DNA of 45,219 nt from Desulfovibrionaceae bacterium (GTDB lineage: Bacteria; Desulfobacterota; Desulfovibrionia; Desulfovibrionales; Desulfovibrionaceae): the NCBI GenBank assembly GCA_028689675.1, contig JAQVCS010000018.1, positions 1-45,219 of the forward strand, in the 5' to 3' direction. Of this stretch, positions 5,390-15,700 are shown in pieces (position 1 is the stretch's first letter; each line of letters starts with the position of its first letter). Below the pieces are notes generated by a model. That model saw nothing but the letters and a program-made list of their open reading frames with translations, was not told the origin of the DNA and made no database searches. The translations under genes and the position numbers were made by a program.

Positions 5390-6820
5390 ATGAACGCCTT
5401 GTCTTTTTCCTTACCAAAGCCCACCAAATTTAGGGGAAGAAATTCCTACTATTTCTACTTGCGTATTCCCAAAGACCTGCAAAAAAACTACGCCCCCAAA
5501 ACGCTTATCAAGCTAAGCCTGCACACAGACAGCTTGCGCGAGGCAAAAGCCCGCATCATGGAAACAGCCCTGAAGGTAGAACAGCAGTTCCAAGAATACC
5601 GCAGGAAGAATGCCCACAATGATGCACGCGCTCAAACCTTGCTGAAGGTGAGGCAACAGAAGCTGCAAGAATACCAGTATGCAGCCCAGCCCTACCTTGC
5701 CCCTTTCTCAACGATAACCGAGACAGAGCGCAGCCGCCTTGTCATGCTCTATACACACGAGAAGCTCAAGGAAGACGAAGAGCAGGCACGCAAGGTCAAC
5801 CCTGTGACAGAGGAAGCCTTGCAGGCATGGCAAGAAACAGAGCAGCTCTTGCATGAGCTCAATGAACGCAGGGGGCTAAAGCACACGGGCACACCAGCCC
5901 CACGCCCTACTGTGGGCTTTTCAGAAGAAGAAAAGAGGAAGAAAGAAAAGACTGCACAACTCTTTATTGCTGCCTCTTCTTACTTCATTGCTGATAATGA
6001 TTTTTCAATAGTCGAAGATGATGTTGACACATTCCTTGCCAAGCACAGCATAGCAGCCCCCGCAGACATGGCGCAAAAGCTGGCCTCACATGACTATTTG
6101 CTTTTTACTCGTGATGTTTTCATGCAGGAGCGTAACATACAGAAAGCAATATTGAGTCGCCTGCATGGTGATTGGATAGTGACACCGCCCTTGCCTTCTC
6201 TGCGAATAGTAAGAAGCAATGGGATTACACAAGGGGGAGAAGCTAGCCTTGTTGACGCTGCCACCTGCTCTATAGAAGTGCTCCAGCCCAGCACAATGAA
6301 CCCGCGCTTTTCTACGCTCTGGAAGGAATGGCAGGCAGTCATGGGGGCAAAGCGAAGCACCATTTCAAATTACAAGTCTGCCATACGCCGCTTTATAGAG
6401 TTCTTTGACGACCCACCAGTAAAGGCAATCACGCCCGATATGATGCACCAATTCAAGAAAGCTGTATTGCGCCTGCCTACGCACATGAACAGGACAATGC
6501 AGGCAATGCCCATACACAAAGTGCTCGAATGGGTGGACAGGCAAGAAGCTAAAGGCAAGCTGGACTTGAACAACACGTCTTTGGAATTTATGTCAGCAGC
6601 AGCCATCAACAAGCGTGTTATTGCCGCAGTCAGCACAGTGTGCAAGTATGCTATCAAAGAACGCTATAGGGCTTGGGGGCTATGTGGTGGCGGTGGTGAT
6701 TGTTATACCCTCTCTTGCCGCATAGCCTCCTTTATTTCCGCCCCGCTTCCCCATGTAAGCAACGCGCCCTTGCCCATGCTTTTGTCTTTCCTCTCTTGCA
6801 GGGGCTTTTCTGTGCTGTAG
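5390..6820 (+). pseudogene. Tyrosine integrase lacking its catalytic domain
   Basis: The first 420 or so residues are a phage/ICE-type tyrosine recombinase. An N-terminal arm-binding region begins GRNSYYFYLRIPKDLQKN (residues 16-33), a long charged helical region follows, and then a SAM-like core-binding domain (FSTLWKEWQAVMGAKRSTIS to about residue 425, AINKRVIAAVSTVCKYAIKE). Immediately after KERY, at about 6670, the similarity stops and the frame runs on through unrelated low-quality sequence antisense to the next gene until the stop at 6818-6820. The catalytic R...HxxR...Y domain of about 170 residues is missing and does not appear elsewhere in the window. The break looks like a deletion joining distant parts of the element, so the enzyme should be inactive, though the DNA-binding part could still be made. 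Confidence 0.85.
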
Positions 6821-6995
6821 AAGGCGGGGCATAGTATTGCTTTAACCAAGCCCATAGCTCGCCCGCTTCGGTCACGGCAACACCACGAGAGCCAAGAAAT
6901 AGAATAGGTGCACCCTCCGCCGCCCAAGCCTTACTATCTGCCTGTGTCACGCCGAACATATCGGCAATAGAGCGCCATGAGTGTAGAATAAGCAT
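6732..6995 (-). CDS. Phage HTH protein (small terminase/Nu1 or AlpA-like)
   Basis: From the ATG at 6995, preceded by AAGGAGAG, the product is 87 aa. Residues 5-45 form a winged-helix or HTH unit, SWRSIADMFGVTQADSKAWA then EGAPILFLGSRGVAV, typical of phage Nu1-like DNA-packaging HTH domains and similar excisionase-like proteins. A basic tail rich in Lys/Arg follows. It is convergent with and overlapped by the out-of-frame end of the broken integrase. Its start may therefore lie in its native context and its neighbours may have been lost in the same deletion. Which of the phage HTH roles applies cannot be decided. Confidence 0.6.
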   Translation of the reverse strand: MLILHSWRSIADMFGVTQADSKAWAAEGAPILFLGSRGVAVTEAGELWAWLKQYYAPPSTAQKSPCKRGKTKAWARARCLHGEAGRK

Positions 6996-7304
6996 AGTGT
7001 GTAGTCTCTCCTTCCTTGTAGGTGAGTGCAGCGGTAACATTTCCGTGACGATACGAAAATGTTTTGAGGGGGGGGGTATCGTTCAGATTTGTTGGTATTT
7101 TTGTTGGTATTTTGTTTTTTTATATTTTATAAATACAATAAAAATAAATAGATAAATATAAAGTTTGGAGTCCCCGCCCGTCTTAGAACATCGCAATCGG
7201 TGTCTAAGACGCTATTTTTATTTGGGTTTTATTTTGTTGTGTGTAGACCAAGCGTATAAGTATAGCATTGCAGCCCAGTTCAAGCTAGGGATTGTTAACA
7301 CACT
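6996..7304. other. Right boundary region of the mobile segment
   Basis: No gene is seen. The region has the second 24-bp arm-type repeat (7087-7110), a very AT-rich stretch (7110-7160) and an inverted repeat GTCTTAGA (7180-7187) / TCTAAGAC (7203-7210) followed by a T-rich run. The chromosomal TauE gene ends at 7305, so the junction between element and chromosome is most likely between about 7110 and 7300. Confidence 0.45.
7087..7110 (+). repeat. Arm-type integrase site candidate, copy 2
   Basis: Perfect inverted copy of the 24 bp at 4918-4941, again two 12-bp units, here reading TTGTTGGTAT twice. Together the two copies enclose the integrase remnant and the HTH gene. Confidence 0.6.
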
Positions 7305-8039
7305 TTACAAAAAAGCGCGCCAAAGGCATATCACGCCCGCCACAGCAATAACTATTAAAAGCGCTTTGTGAAACAGAGCAAGCCGAATGCGCTTTACTAC
7401 GGGGAAGGCGCACAGCGTACCCACAATGCAGGCAGGAATACCATACAGGGCATATTCAATAACGGCAGGGGTGTATAAGCCTGCGCTGGCCTGCAAAAGG
7501 CAAGTGAACAGGCTGCGGAGAACAAAAAAGACCCCCAGCGTGCCCAGCACAACGCGCGGCGACCAGCCCATAAAGAGGGCATATGCCCCCGCTGGTGGGC
7601 CATCAAAAGAAATTGCCGTACCTAGCAGGCCTGCGCCAAAGCCAGCCGCGCCACCAGCCAGCCACGAATCCCCCCGTGCTGTGCCGCTGTGCGCCTTGTG
7701 TTGCCACCAGACATACAATAGCAGTAGCAACCCCACAGCCCCTTGTAGCACAGCCCCAGAGAGTGCCTGTAAAATAAACAGGCCTGCAAAAGAGCCAGGC
7801 AATGCCCCCAGCAGTAAAGGCCAAAGCGAGCGTATGCGGCAGTGGCGAAAGTGCAGGCAGGCAATGCAGCCATCCATAGCCGTATTCAAAATACAGCTGA
7901 GGGGAATAAGCTCATGCATGGGTAAAAAAAAGGCGGCGGCAGGCACAGCTACCATAGCCCCGCCTATGCCTGTGAGCCCCGAAACAAAACCGCCTATGAA
8001 CCAGCAGGCAAAAACAATAAGTGCAAGCGTATCGGGCAT
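7305..8039 (-). CDS. TauE/SafE family permease (first of three)
   Basis: A 244-aa membrane protein with about eight hydrophobic helices. The N-terminal GFVSGLTGIGGAMVAVPAAA is the signature loop of TauE/SafE permeases, and the second half repeats it in weaker form (GFGAGLLGTAISFDGPP). The family exports sulfite, sulfoacetate or related organosulfonate-derived anions, or takes up small sulfur anions; the substrate cannot be read from sequence. It lies 43 bp downstream of a DUF4125 gene on the same strand and probably shares its transcript. It is shorter than and only distantly similar to the TauE proteins at 18364 and 27747, so these are not recent duplicates. Confidence 0.88.
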   Translation of the reverse strand: MPDTLALIVFACWFIGGFVSGLTGIGGAMVAVPAAAFFLPMHELIPLSCILNTAMDGCIACLHFRHCRIRSLWPLLLGALPGSFAGLFILQALSGAVLQGAVGLLLLLYVWWQHKAHSGTARGDSWLAGGAAGFGAGLLGTAISFDGPPAGAYALFMGWSPRVVLGTLGVFFVLRSLFTCLLQASAGLYTPAVIEYALYGIPACIVGTLCAFPVVKRIRLALFHKALLIVIAVAGVICLWRAFL

Positions 8040-8082
8040 AGCCCCCCCTTGTTGGCATGAAATGGTGCTGCTCTAGGGCGTG

Positions 8083-8649
8083 TTACCACGCCTTAGTCAT
8101 GGTGTGCACTGCCTCCCAAGCGGCAAGTGATGTATAGCCCAGCCTGTATGCCAGAAATTCATAGCGTTCCCGTACTAAATTTTTGCCTGCTTTTTGCGCG
8201 GCCTGCACGCAGGCGGCATAGGCCTGCAATGCTTCCTTGGGGTAGGTGTGCAGCTCGCAGCATAAATAGTGGTAAAAAGCCCCATTGTCTGGCTGTGCCG
8301 TACGGGGAAATTCCTTACTAAAATCAGCATACCAAGTACATTCGTTGGCCAGAATTTGTTCAATATCTTGCTGCTGCGGGCTGCGAGGAAGGGTTTTTTT
8401 CTTCATCAGCGCATATTTTTCTGTCATCAGGTTGCGCCCATCGGCGGCAGCTTTGCGCAGGGCATCACGCCATGCCAGCAAAAAATCGGTGGAAAGGGGA
8501 TAATAGGCCACCTGCCGCATAAGAGAAAAAGCTTGAGCCTGATTCTGGCAGCTGGCACTGCCCCCCGCATTGGGAACAGTATGGAACATAGCCCATTCCC
8601 TATGTAAAATTTCATTGAGTATTTCTTCACGAGATTCTTCTGCTGGCAT
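8083..8649 (-). CDS. DUF4125 family protein
   Basis: A soluble 188-aa protein. The pattern near the N-terminus, ILNEILHREWAMFHTVPNAG followed by GGSASCQNQ, and the later LMTEKYALMK, is what I recall for DUF4125, a family of unknown function common in gut anaerobes. The composition is helical with conserved Trp, Cys and Tyr. There is no signal peptide. It is the first gene of a probable two-gene unit with the downstream TauE/SafE permease, but nothing known links the family to transport. A long AT-rich intergenic region precedes it. Confidence 0.7.
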   Translation of the reverse strand: MPAEESREEILNEILHREWAMFHTVPNAGGSASCQNQAQAFSLMRQVAYYPLSTDFLLAWRDALRKAAADGRNLMTEKYALMKKKTLPRSPQQQDIEQILANECTWYADFSKEFPRTAQPDNGAFYHYLCCELHTYPKEALQAYAACVQAAQKAGKNLVRERYEFLAYRLGYTSLAAWEAVHTMTKAW

Positions 8650-9173
8650 GTTCTTTACCTCCCAAACAAATTTTTATAGCAAAAAAAGAAATACTATGCG
8701 CAATACCTGCGAGTATTGTGGCTCTTTGCAGTGCTGGTTATAGGTAGCAAAAGTAGTGCCAGCATAAAAAAAGGCTTTCATAATGCCTTTATGTGTGCTG
8801 AAGGATGTGTATCTTATAAAAAACTTTATAAAAAGAAAGAAATTTTATATTTTTAGTAAAAAAATATAAGATACTAATAAGTACTATTATAAAATATTCT
8901 TTAAAATCAATAAAATAGATATATTAGCCTATAAAGTGAATATTTTCACCTAGTGGCATGGATATTGCTTTTTCTTTAACTAATTCGCGAATTATGGTGT
9001 TTTTTGCTGTTTACCGTGGGGATGCGGTGCTTTGCATGCTGTCTGCTCGGTGATTTTTTGAGGTTTGTAAAAAACCTTGGCTGGTCTGCTACTTAGCAAA
9101 AAGCCTGCCCATTTGGGCGGCATAGCTGTGTACGGCCTGCGATTGGATTTTTCTATCTTGAGTGAGCTATATT
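8650..9173. other. Divergent intergenic region, AT-rich
   Basis: These 524 bases separate the leftward DUF4125 gene from the rightward APC permease. The middle (8810-8940) is strongly AT-rich and could hold promoters for both, but I could not single one out. No gene, RNA or clear palindromic operator is seen. Confidence 0.4.
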
Positions 9174-10637
9174 ATGTCTGAAGAAATTAGACTTGAAAAA
9201 TCATTATCCCCTATACAGGTTTGTGCACTTGCGCTGCGGTCTATTGTTGGCTGGGGCTGCTTTGTGTTGCCTGGCGATATGTTTTTGCCGCAAGCAGGGC
9301 CTTTGGGCACATTGATTGGTTTTTTAATTGGTGCTTTTCTTATCAGTTTTGTTGGGGTGTGCTATAGCTACATGGTGAAATACGCCCCTGTGGCCGGGGG
9401 GGCATTTGCCTATGCCTATATTGGCTTTGGCCCTACAGCGGCCTTTATTTGCGGCTGGGCATTGGTCATTGGCTATATTGCCATTGTGATGATTGATATT
9501 GCCGCTTTGTCACTTATTTTCCGCTTCCTTTTCCCAGGGGTTTTTGAATTTGGGGAATTATACACCATTGCAGGCTGGAAGGTGTATATGGGGGAAGTGC
9601 TGCTGATGACGGCAGGCACCTTGGGTTTTGGCTATTTGAATTACCGCGGCATTGGCTTTGCGGGTAAGCTGCAGCTTGTGCTGGCCTTTATGCTTACCTT
9701 TGGTATTCTTGCCTTTTTCGGGGGTTCTGCTTCGCTGGAAAGCGCCAGCATTGCTAACTTGACCCCACTTTTTTCTGAAAACAGCTCTATGATTGCTTGT
9801 GTGCTTATTGTTTTTGCTATTTCTCCCTTCCTTTTTGTAGGCTTTGATACTGTGCCTCAGGCGGCAGAAGAATTTGCTTTTGACCCCGCCCGCGCCCGCA
9901 ACATTATGATTATTGCTATTTTTTGTGGCGTGTTGCTGTACAGCCTTGTGATGCTTGGGGTTGGTCTGGCTATTCCTTACCCCGAATTACTGGCCAAAAT
10001 GGACGCCATGCGCACTGCTGGGGGGCACGCATGGGCTACGGGTGAAGTGGCAACCATGGCTTTTGGTAAATTTGGCGCTATTGTACTGGCTTGCGCTGTG
10101 TTTGGCGCTGTGTGCACGGGTATTAATGGCTTTTTCATCGCATCGAGCCGCCTGTTGCTGGCCATGTCGCGCGGGCGCATTTTGCCTGCATGGTTTGGCC
10201 GCATTCATCCCACCTACCGCACCCCGTATAATGCCATTATTTTTACTATTATTCTGGCTTTGTTAACGCCCTTTGCTGGGCGCTCGGCTGTGGCGTGGAC
10301 TGTGGATATGAGCTCTGTGGGTACAGGCATAGGCTATTTGTTTACCTGCATTGCTGCCCGCCGCGTTATTTTGAACAGTGACGGCATCTGTTGCAAAAGC
10401 TGGCGCTTGTTCTGCTGCGCAATGGGCACGCTGTGCGCCATATTGACCATTGGCTTGCTGCTTATTCCTGGGTCGCCTGCTCTCATTGGCTTTGCGCCCC
10501 GCTGTGTGCTGGCTGTGTGGATTGTTCTGGGTGTTTTCTTCTACTATTCCAACAAGAAAACATGGAGCACTCTTTCAAGCGATGAATTGAGCAAAAGTAT
10601 TTTAGGCAATACAGAAACGCGCGTGTTCTTTAAGTAA
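9174..10637 (+). CDS. APC-superfamily amino acid permease
   Basis: From the ATG at 9174 the protein is 487 aa; a GTG four codons upstream is possible, and neither has a strong ribosome binding site. It has about twelve hydrophobic helices. The first contains ALALRSIVGWGCFVLPGDMF, the unwound G-x-G-type segment that binds substrate in APC transporters, and helix 3 contains YAPVAGGAFAYAYIGFGP, also typical. The region SSRLLLAMSRGRILPAWFGR with IHPTYRTPYNAI is the conserved loop between helices 8 and 9. Substrates in the family are amino acids, polyamines or their exchange products; no finer call is possible. It is monocistronic: a terminator follows at 10680. Confidence 0.88.
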   Translation: MSEEIRLEKSLSPIQVCALALRSIVGWGCFVLPGDMFLPQAGPLGTLIGFLIGAFLISFVGVCYSYMVKYAPVAGGAFAYAYIGFGPTAAFICGWALVIGYIAIVMIDIAALSLIFRFLFPGVFEFGELYTIAGWKVYMGEVLLMTAGTLGFGYLNYRGIGFAGKLQLVLAFMLTFGILAFFGGSASLESASIANLTPLFSENSSMIACVLIVFAISPFLFVGFDTVPQAAEEFAFDPARARNIMIIAIFCGVLLYSLVMLGVGLAIPYPELLAKMDAMRTAGGHAWATGEVATMAFGKFGAIVLACAVFGAVCTGINGFFIASSRLLLAMSRGRILPAWFGRIHPTYRTPYNAIIFTIILALLTPFAGRSAVAWTVDMSSVGTGIGYLFTCIAARRVILNSDGICCKSWRLFCCAMGTLCAILTIGLLLIPGSPALIGFAPRCVLAVWIVLGVFFYYSNKKTWSTLSSDELSKSILGNTETRVFFK

Positions 10638-10679
10638 GCCCGTTTCTCTGCTCCTGCAAGAAGGTATTCTTGCTGTTTG

Positions 10680-10709
10680 CCCCCGTCTGCATTGGTAGGC
10701 GGGGGTTTT
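10680..10709 (+). terminator. Terminator after APC permease
   Basis: Stem CCCCCG (10680-10685) with CGGGGG (10700-10705), followed by TTTTA. The ribosome binding site of the next gene (GGAGG, 10716-10720) begins only 7 bp later, so readthrough would feed directly into it. Confidence 0.7.
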
Positions 10710-10726
10710 ATAGCTGGAGGTATATA

Positions 10727-11644
10727 ATGGAAAACAACAGAAATTCGGCAGGCTTGCGCGGTGCTTTGTATATTGTGGCGGGGGCGCTGTGCTTTAGCAC
10801 ATCTGGGCTAACGCAGGCACTGGCCGTGGCCGAGGGGGCTACCCCTTTATTGGTAGGGGGCATTCGTATGCTGGCTGGGGGGCTGGCGCTGTTTTTGTGG
10901 TGTGCATGGCGCAAAAAGCTGCCCACGCGGCAAGGCTGGCCTTTGCGTACTGTTGCCCTGTCGGCACTGGGCATAGTTGGCTACCAGCTTTGTTTTTTTA
11001 CTGGGCTTATACACAGCGGGGTAGCGGTGGGCACTATGGTGACCATGGGCTTTACGCCTTTGGTTACTGCCGTGCTGGCATGGCTTTTTTTACATGAAAA
11101 ACCTGTGGCAGCATGGTACCCTGCCACTGCGCTGGCCTGTGCAGGGCTAGTGCTTATGCACTGGTCTGGCGGGGTGGCAGCAAGCTTTACAGATGGGCTG
11201 TTTTTCCCCCTGTGTGCTGGGGCATGCTATGCTGTCTATTTGGTGGCGTGCAAGCCCCTGATGCATAAACACGCACCCGAAACCATTATGATGGTGCTCT
11301 TTTTGCTTTGCGGCACTGCCTTGTTGCCTCTGCTGTATTTTGAGCCCACAGCATGGCTTTTTTCGGTACAGGGTGTGCTGATTGTGCTGCATTTAGGCTT
11401 AGTAACGGCTGCCCTTGGCTATTGCCTTACTTTGGCAGGCTTGCAGCAAACGCCAGCAGCCATAGCGTCTACCCTAGGCTTGGCAGAGCCTCTTTGTGCC
11501 GCATTACTGGGATTTTTCTGTCTAGGTGAAGTAGCAACAGGTTATTCCATACTAGGAATGTTTTTTTTATTTGTAAGTGCACTGTTATTAATTATATTGC
11601 CTCAATGGGAAATTTTCAAAATGAAGAATTATAAATTTCTATAA
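10727..11644 (+). CDS. EamA/DMT-family transporter
   Basis: The ATG at 10727 follows a textbook GGAGG by 6 bases and gives 305 aa. Ten hydrophobic helices in two similar halves of five are visible: the first EamA unit starts at GALYIVAGALCFSTSGLTQA, and the second at FFPLCAGACYAVYLVACKPL. Each half ends in a helix followed by a charged loop (WLFLHEKPVAAW; GFFCLGEVATGY), the L-x-E pattern diagnostic for EamA. Family members mostly export amino acids or metabolites. There is no functional link to the permease upstream beyond adjacency. Confidence 0.9.
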   Translation: MENNRNSAGLRGALYIVAGALCFSTSGLTQALAVAEGATPLLVGGIRMLAGGLALFLWCAWRKKLPTRQGWPLRTVALSALGIVGYQLCFFTGLIHSGVAVGTMVTMGFTPLVTAVLAWLFLHEKPVAAWYPATALACAGLVLMHWSGGVAASFTDGLFFPLCAGACYAVYLVACKPLMHKHAPETIMMVLFLLCGTALLPLLYFEPTAWLFSVQGVLIVLHLGLVTAALGYCLTLAGLQQTPAAIASTLGLAEPLCAALLGFFCLGEVATGYSILGMFFLFVSALLLIILPQWEIFKMKNYKFL

Positions 11645-11823
11645 AGTTCAATATACTATAGCATAGTAGTATTTATATATGTATACTAATTGGTTATATA
11701 TAAGAGACTCGTATTGATAAATATACAATATTCAGACAATAAAATAATATATTGACTTCTGTGTTTTGTTTTTATATAGTATGCTTACAGTTGATAAATT
11801 ATTTTTTAAATTTGGAGTATTTT

Positions 11824-12510
11824 ATGAAAAAAATTCTTGCCGTCTTGATGTTATGTTTTTTCTTTGCCCTGCCAGCACAGGCAGAAGTTTCTGGGGTATA
11901 TGTTGGCCTAAAAGCTCTTGATTCCATAGTGAATACAGGGCAATTTTCCAAGGGAGGCTTTACTGGTACTGGCTTGGGGCAGTATAGTAAGAATACCTTT
12001 GGCGGTGGTATCTTTGTTGGCTATGATTTTTACCCGCAGCAGCAAGTGCCCCTGCGTGCAGAGCTGGAATACAGCCTGCGCACCAATGCTGAAGAGTCGT
12101 GGTCCAGCAATATGGGCGATAATAGAATAAAACTTAGACACCGCTGGAATGCCCAAACCTTGTTTGCCAATGTCTATTATGATTTTCATAACAGCACCGC
12201 ATTTACGCCCTATATTGGCGCAGGCATTGGCCTTGCTTTTGTTAACACAGAGCTGCGCGCCAAAGATATGAATACGAAAGAAAGCGGCAGCACAAACAAA
12301 ATGAGCACTGCCTTTGCATGGAATGCTGGGCTTGGCCTTGCCTATGCCTTTAATGAAAACTTTTCAGCAGACCTTGCCTACCGCTTTGTAAGTTTTGGCT
12401 ATACCTCTTTAGAAAAAGATTTGAGCGATGAAGATGGCATTGATAAGCTGGAACTTTCTTCCACCCCATATGCCAATGAATTCAGCTTGGGCTTACGCTA
12501 TACTTTTTAA
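11824..12510 (+). CDS. Outer-membrane beta-barrel protein (OMP_b-brl type)
   Basis: From the ATG at 11824 (GGAG 8-11 nt upstream) the product is 228 aa. Residues 1-20 are a signal peptide with KK at the N-terminus, a hydrophobic core and the cleavage site PAQA-E. The mature part alternates hydrophobic and polar residues in strands such as FGGGIFVGYDFYP, FTPYIGAGIGLAFV and FAWNAGLGLAYAF, and ends in SLGLRYTF with the terminal Phe that BAM recognises. This corresponds to the small eight-strand outer-membrane beta-barrel domain seen in Opa- or OmpA/OmpW-like porins and adhesins. A strong terminator follows. The long loops containing Asn, Ser and Lys should face outside. Confidence 0.88.
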   Translation: MKKILAVLMLCFFFALPAQAEVSGVYVGLKALDSIVNTGQFSKGGFTGTGLGQYSKNTFGGGIFVGYDFYPQQQVPLRAELEYSLRTNAEESWSSNMGDNRIKLRHRWNAQTLFANVYYDFHNSTAFTPYIGAGIGLAFVNTELRAKDMNTKESGSTNKMSTAFAWNAGLGLAYAFNENFSADLAYRFVSFGYTSLEKDLSDEDGIDKLELSSTPYANEFSLGLRYTF

Positions 12511-12531
12511 GATATTCCCTTATTATTTTTT

Positions 12532-12570
12532 ATCCCGTTTATTTGTAGCATAAATAAACGGGATTTTTTT
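12532..12570 (+). terminator. Terminator after outer-membrane protein gene
   Basis: Perfect 12-bp stem ATCCCGTTTATT (12532-12543) and AATAAACGGGAT (12553-12564), with a T-run to 12570. Confidence 0.9.
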
Positions 12571-12786
12571 ATGCTGTCTGTACAGCATATGAATGAGGTA
12601 GCGAATACCTCTTTGTGAATTTTTTATAAAAATATTACCTATCTAGCGTGATTTATTAGCTTTCTTTTTTGGATTGCTTTTTTCATGAAAAAAAGTAAAA
12701 GATGAAAGTATGAAGACTGCCTATACCAAAAATTATTTATTACTATTATTTTTTGGCTATAGAAAGCAATAAGAAATACTATTAGT

Positions 12787-15700
12787 ATGCAGTATTTCTT
12801 CAATAATGCCTTACAACAATACGCTACAACTATGCTACAAACAAATTCACAGCACACATGCTCCCTTTTAGATATTGTTCCTTTCTATGCTTATATTATT
12901 GATAAATCACAGCATAGATTGCTTTATTATAATAATGCTGTCAAATTATTATTCCCCAATATTGTTCTTGGCAAGATGTGCTATGAAGCTTTTTGGAATC
13001 GTCAGGATGTTTGCCCTTTTTGCCCTGTGCATTCTGCCGATAATACTCATTCAGCAGCAACGGTATTGCCGCTTTCGCACTTGTGGGGAAAGTGTGATAT
13101 GTCTTTCTCTCCCATTTTGTGGCAAGGAAAGCAGCCTGCCTATCTTGTTTTTATTTTTGAGCATATCCCTTCAGCAATAGAGCAAAAGGAACGAAAGCGT
13201 TTTGAAGTTTTCACTACTGCCATGCGGGCTATTTATGATTATGCTTTTGATGTGAATATTACGACAGGGCTGTATGAATTTTTTGCAGAACCGCAATGCC
13301 TGCCCGTGTCCATGGCAAAGCAGGGCGACTATATGCAGGGGCTGAGCACGGTATGCCCGACCATTCATAAAGATTTTCAGGAAGCCTTCAAGCAGGTCTT
13401 TGCTCTTGATAATTTGGGCAAGGGGGCTTTTGTTGAAATGGAATATTTAGCCTATGAGCATGGCACATACCGCTGGAAGCACCGGCAATCCTTCCCCTAT
13501 ACGCAAGGGGATGGCAGCAGCCATGTGCTTTCGGTTGTGCGCGATGTGCATTCTGCAAAAGAAGAAGCCCTAAGGAATGAGTGGAAAGAAAAAAGCATTC
13601 AGTTGGCCTTGCGTAACAGCTATTGCGAAATATATGAGGTTGACCTGCTTCAGAACAAGGCGTTTTCTTTGTACCGCTCTAGCAACCTTGCCACCATTGA
13701 TAACAGAACTCTGGAGCGCAGTGTAGCCCTGCTGGTGCACCCCGAAGACAAGGCTCATGTTTTGCGCGTGTATGGGGGGCATGCTATTCAGCATGCTTTC
13801 AGAAAAGGGTGCACCGAGTTTGTTGATGAATATCGCAGGCTTGGGATTGATGGCCGCTATCACTGGGTGCAGAGCATCATGGTGGCTATGAACCCAAAAG
13901 AAGAGCTTATGCAAAAGGGGCTTCTTTTGGTGCGCGATATAAGCGAACAAAAAGAGCTACAGCAAAAACAGCGTATTGCCGATCAATATGCCTGTGCCCT
14001 GCGTAACCTGTATGACGAGCTGTATGTTATTAATGTTACTCAGCAAAGTTATACCGTAATGCACCATACAGCCAGAAAATATGCAGCACCCGCAGCACAA
14101 GGAAGTTTGGAAGAACTGCTGCGCTATACCAGCACCAGCCTTGTGCACCCGCAAGATGAAGACCTTTTTTTACAATTCATCAGCCTGCCCAATATCAAAG
14201 CCTTTTTTTCTTTGGGGCATGAACACCGCATTGGTGAATTTCGTATGCGCTGGGCAGATGGCTCTTACCACTGGTCTTCGCTGACCATGTTCCCCGTGGA
14301 AAATACTGAGGGCATGGATGAAACCTATCTTGTTTTTGTTATGGATATTAGCGCCAAAAAAGAGGCAGAAGCCATAGCGCAAAAAAATACTGTTCTTGAG
14401 CAGCAGCGACTGGATGATGAGCGCTACCGTACGATCATAGAACAAACAGACACGCTTGTTTTTGAATGGTGGGCAGGCAAACAAGCACAGTACCGTTCCC
14501 CAGAGCTGGAACAGCGCTTTGCTGGCACTTACGATGGGCGCAATGTACTTGCTGTGTGGCGGGAAGATGGCGTTATTCATCCCAACGATGCCGCCGCGCT
14601 TGCCATGCTGGCACAAAGCGTAAGTGAAGGCAAAGCCCATGCAGAAATGACCGTGCGCCTGTACAAGCGCACGGGCACATGCATTTGGTGCCGTGTTGCT
14701 GTAACCTGCCTGCACGACAAAAAAGGGAATGCTGTGCGCTTTATTGGCACGGTGAATGATGTGCACACCGCAACAGAATCTATGCAGGAATTGCGCTTTC
14801 GGGCAGAATATGATGTGCTCACCAAGCTATACAATATGTCTGCATTTTATTTGCACGCGGCGGAAATGCTACAGCAGTACCCCGAGCAGGAATATTATTT
14901 GGTGCGCATAGATATTGAGCGCTTTAAGCTTATCAATGACCTGTATGGCCTTGCTGCTGGTGATACTGTTTTGCAAGGCCTTGCCGCTGTGCTGGCGCAG
15001 GAAAAAGGGCTGCACGATGTTTGCGGGCGCATTGGTGCAGATATTTTTTGCCTTTTGGTAGCAGGATCAAAAGAAAAAACTATTGAACTGACTGAAAACA
15101 TTACCAAGCATTTGGCACAAAAGCCTTTGACTTTTCCTGTCAAAGTAGTTTTTGGTATTTGCCCTGTTGAAAATAAAGAAAATCCCATCAATATGTTGTG
15201 CGACTGGGCAAATTTGGCTCTGAAAACAATTAAAGGCAGCTGCCTGCACACCTATGCTTTTTATGATGAAGGCTTGCGTAAACAAATTTTACAGGAAAAA
15301 CACATAGAAGGCTGCATGGATGCGGCTTTGCGTAATGGTGAGTTTATTGTTTATTTGCAGCCCAAGGTGCACATCCCCACATCACGCATTGTTGGGGCAG
15401 AGGGCTTGGTGCGCTGGCAACACCCAGAAAAAGGACTTATTGCGCCCAATCATTTCATTCCTTTTTTTGAAAAGAATGGCTTTATTTTGCAGCTGGATGA
15501 ATATGTTTGGGAAGAAGCATGCAAAATGCTGTGCCGTTGGATACAGCAGGGGCATAGCCCGCTGCCTATTTCTATTAATATGTCGCGCAGGCATATTCAC
15601 GACCCTTTATTACACAGTAAGCTCACTGCATTGGTGCAGAAATATGCCTTAGTGCCGTCATTATTACAATTGGAAGTGACAGAAAGCGCCTTTCTAGAGA

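Noticed and set aside
87..7226. TATTTTTATTTGGG found both near 87 and near 7213, considered as an att core pair
   Set aside because: The left copy is transposase coding sequence and the string is low complexity; there is no supporting context.
7387..8076. Long open frame on the plus strand across the first TauE gene
   Set aside because: Antisense shadow of a well-supported membrane protein; the composition is not protein-like and there is no ribosome binding site.
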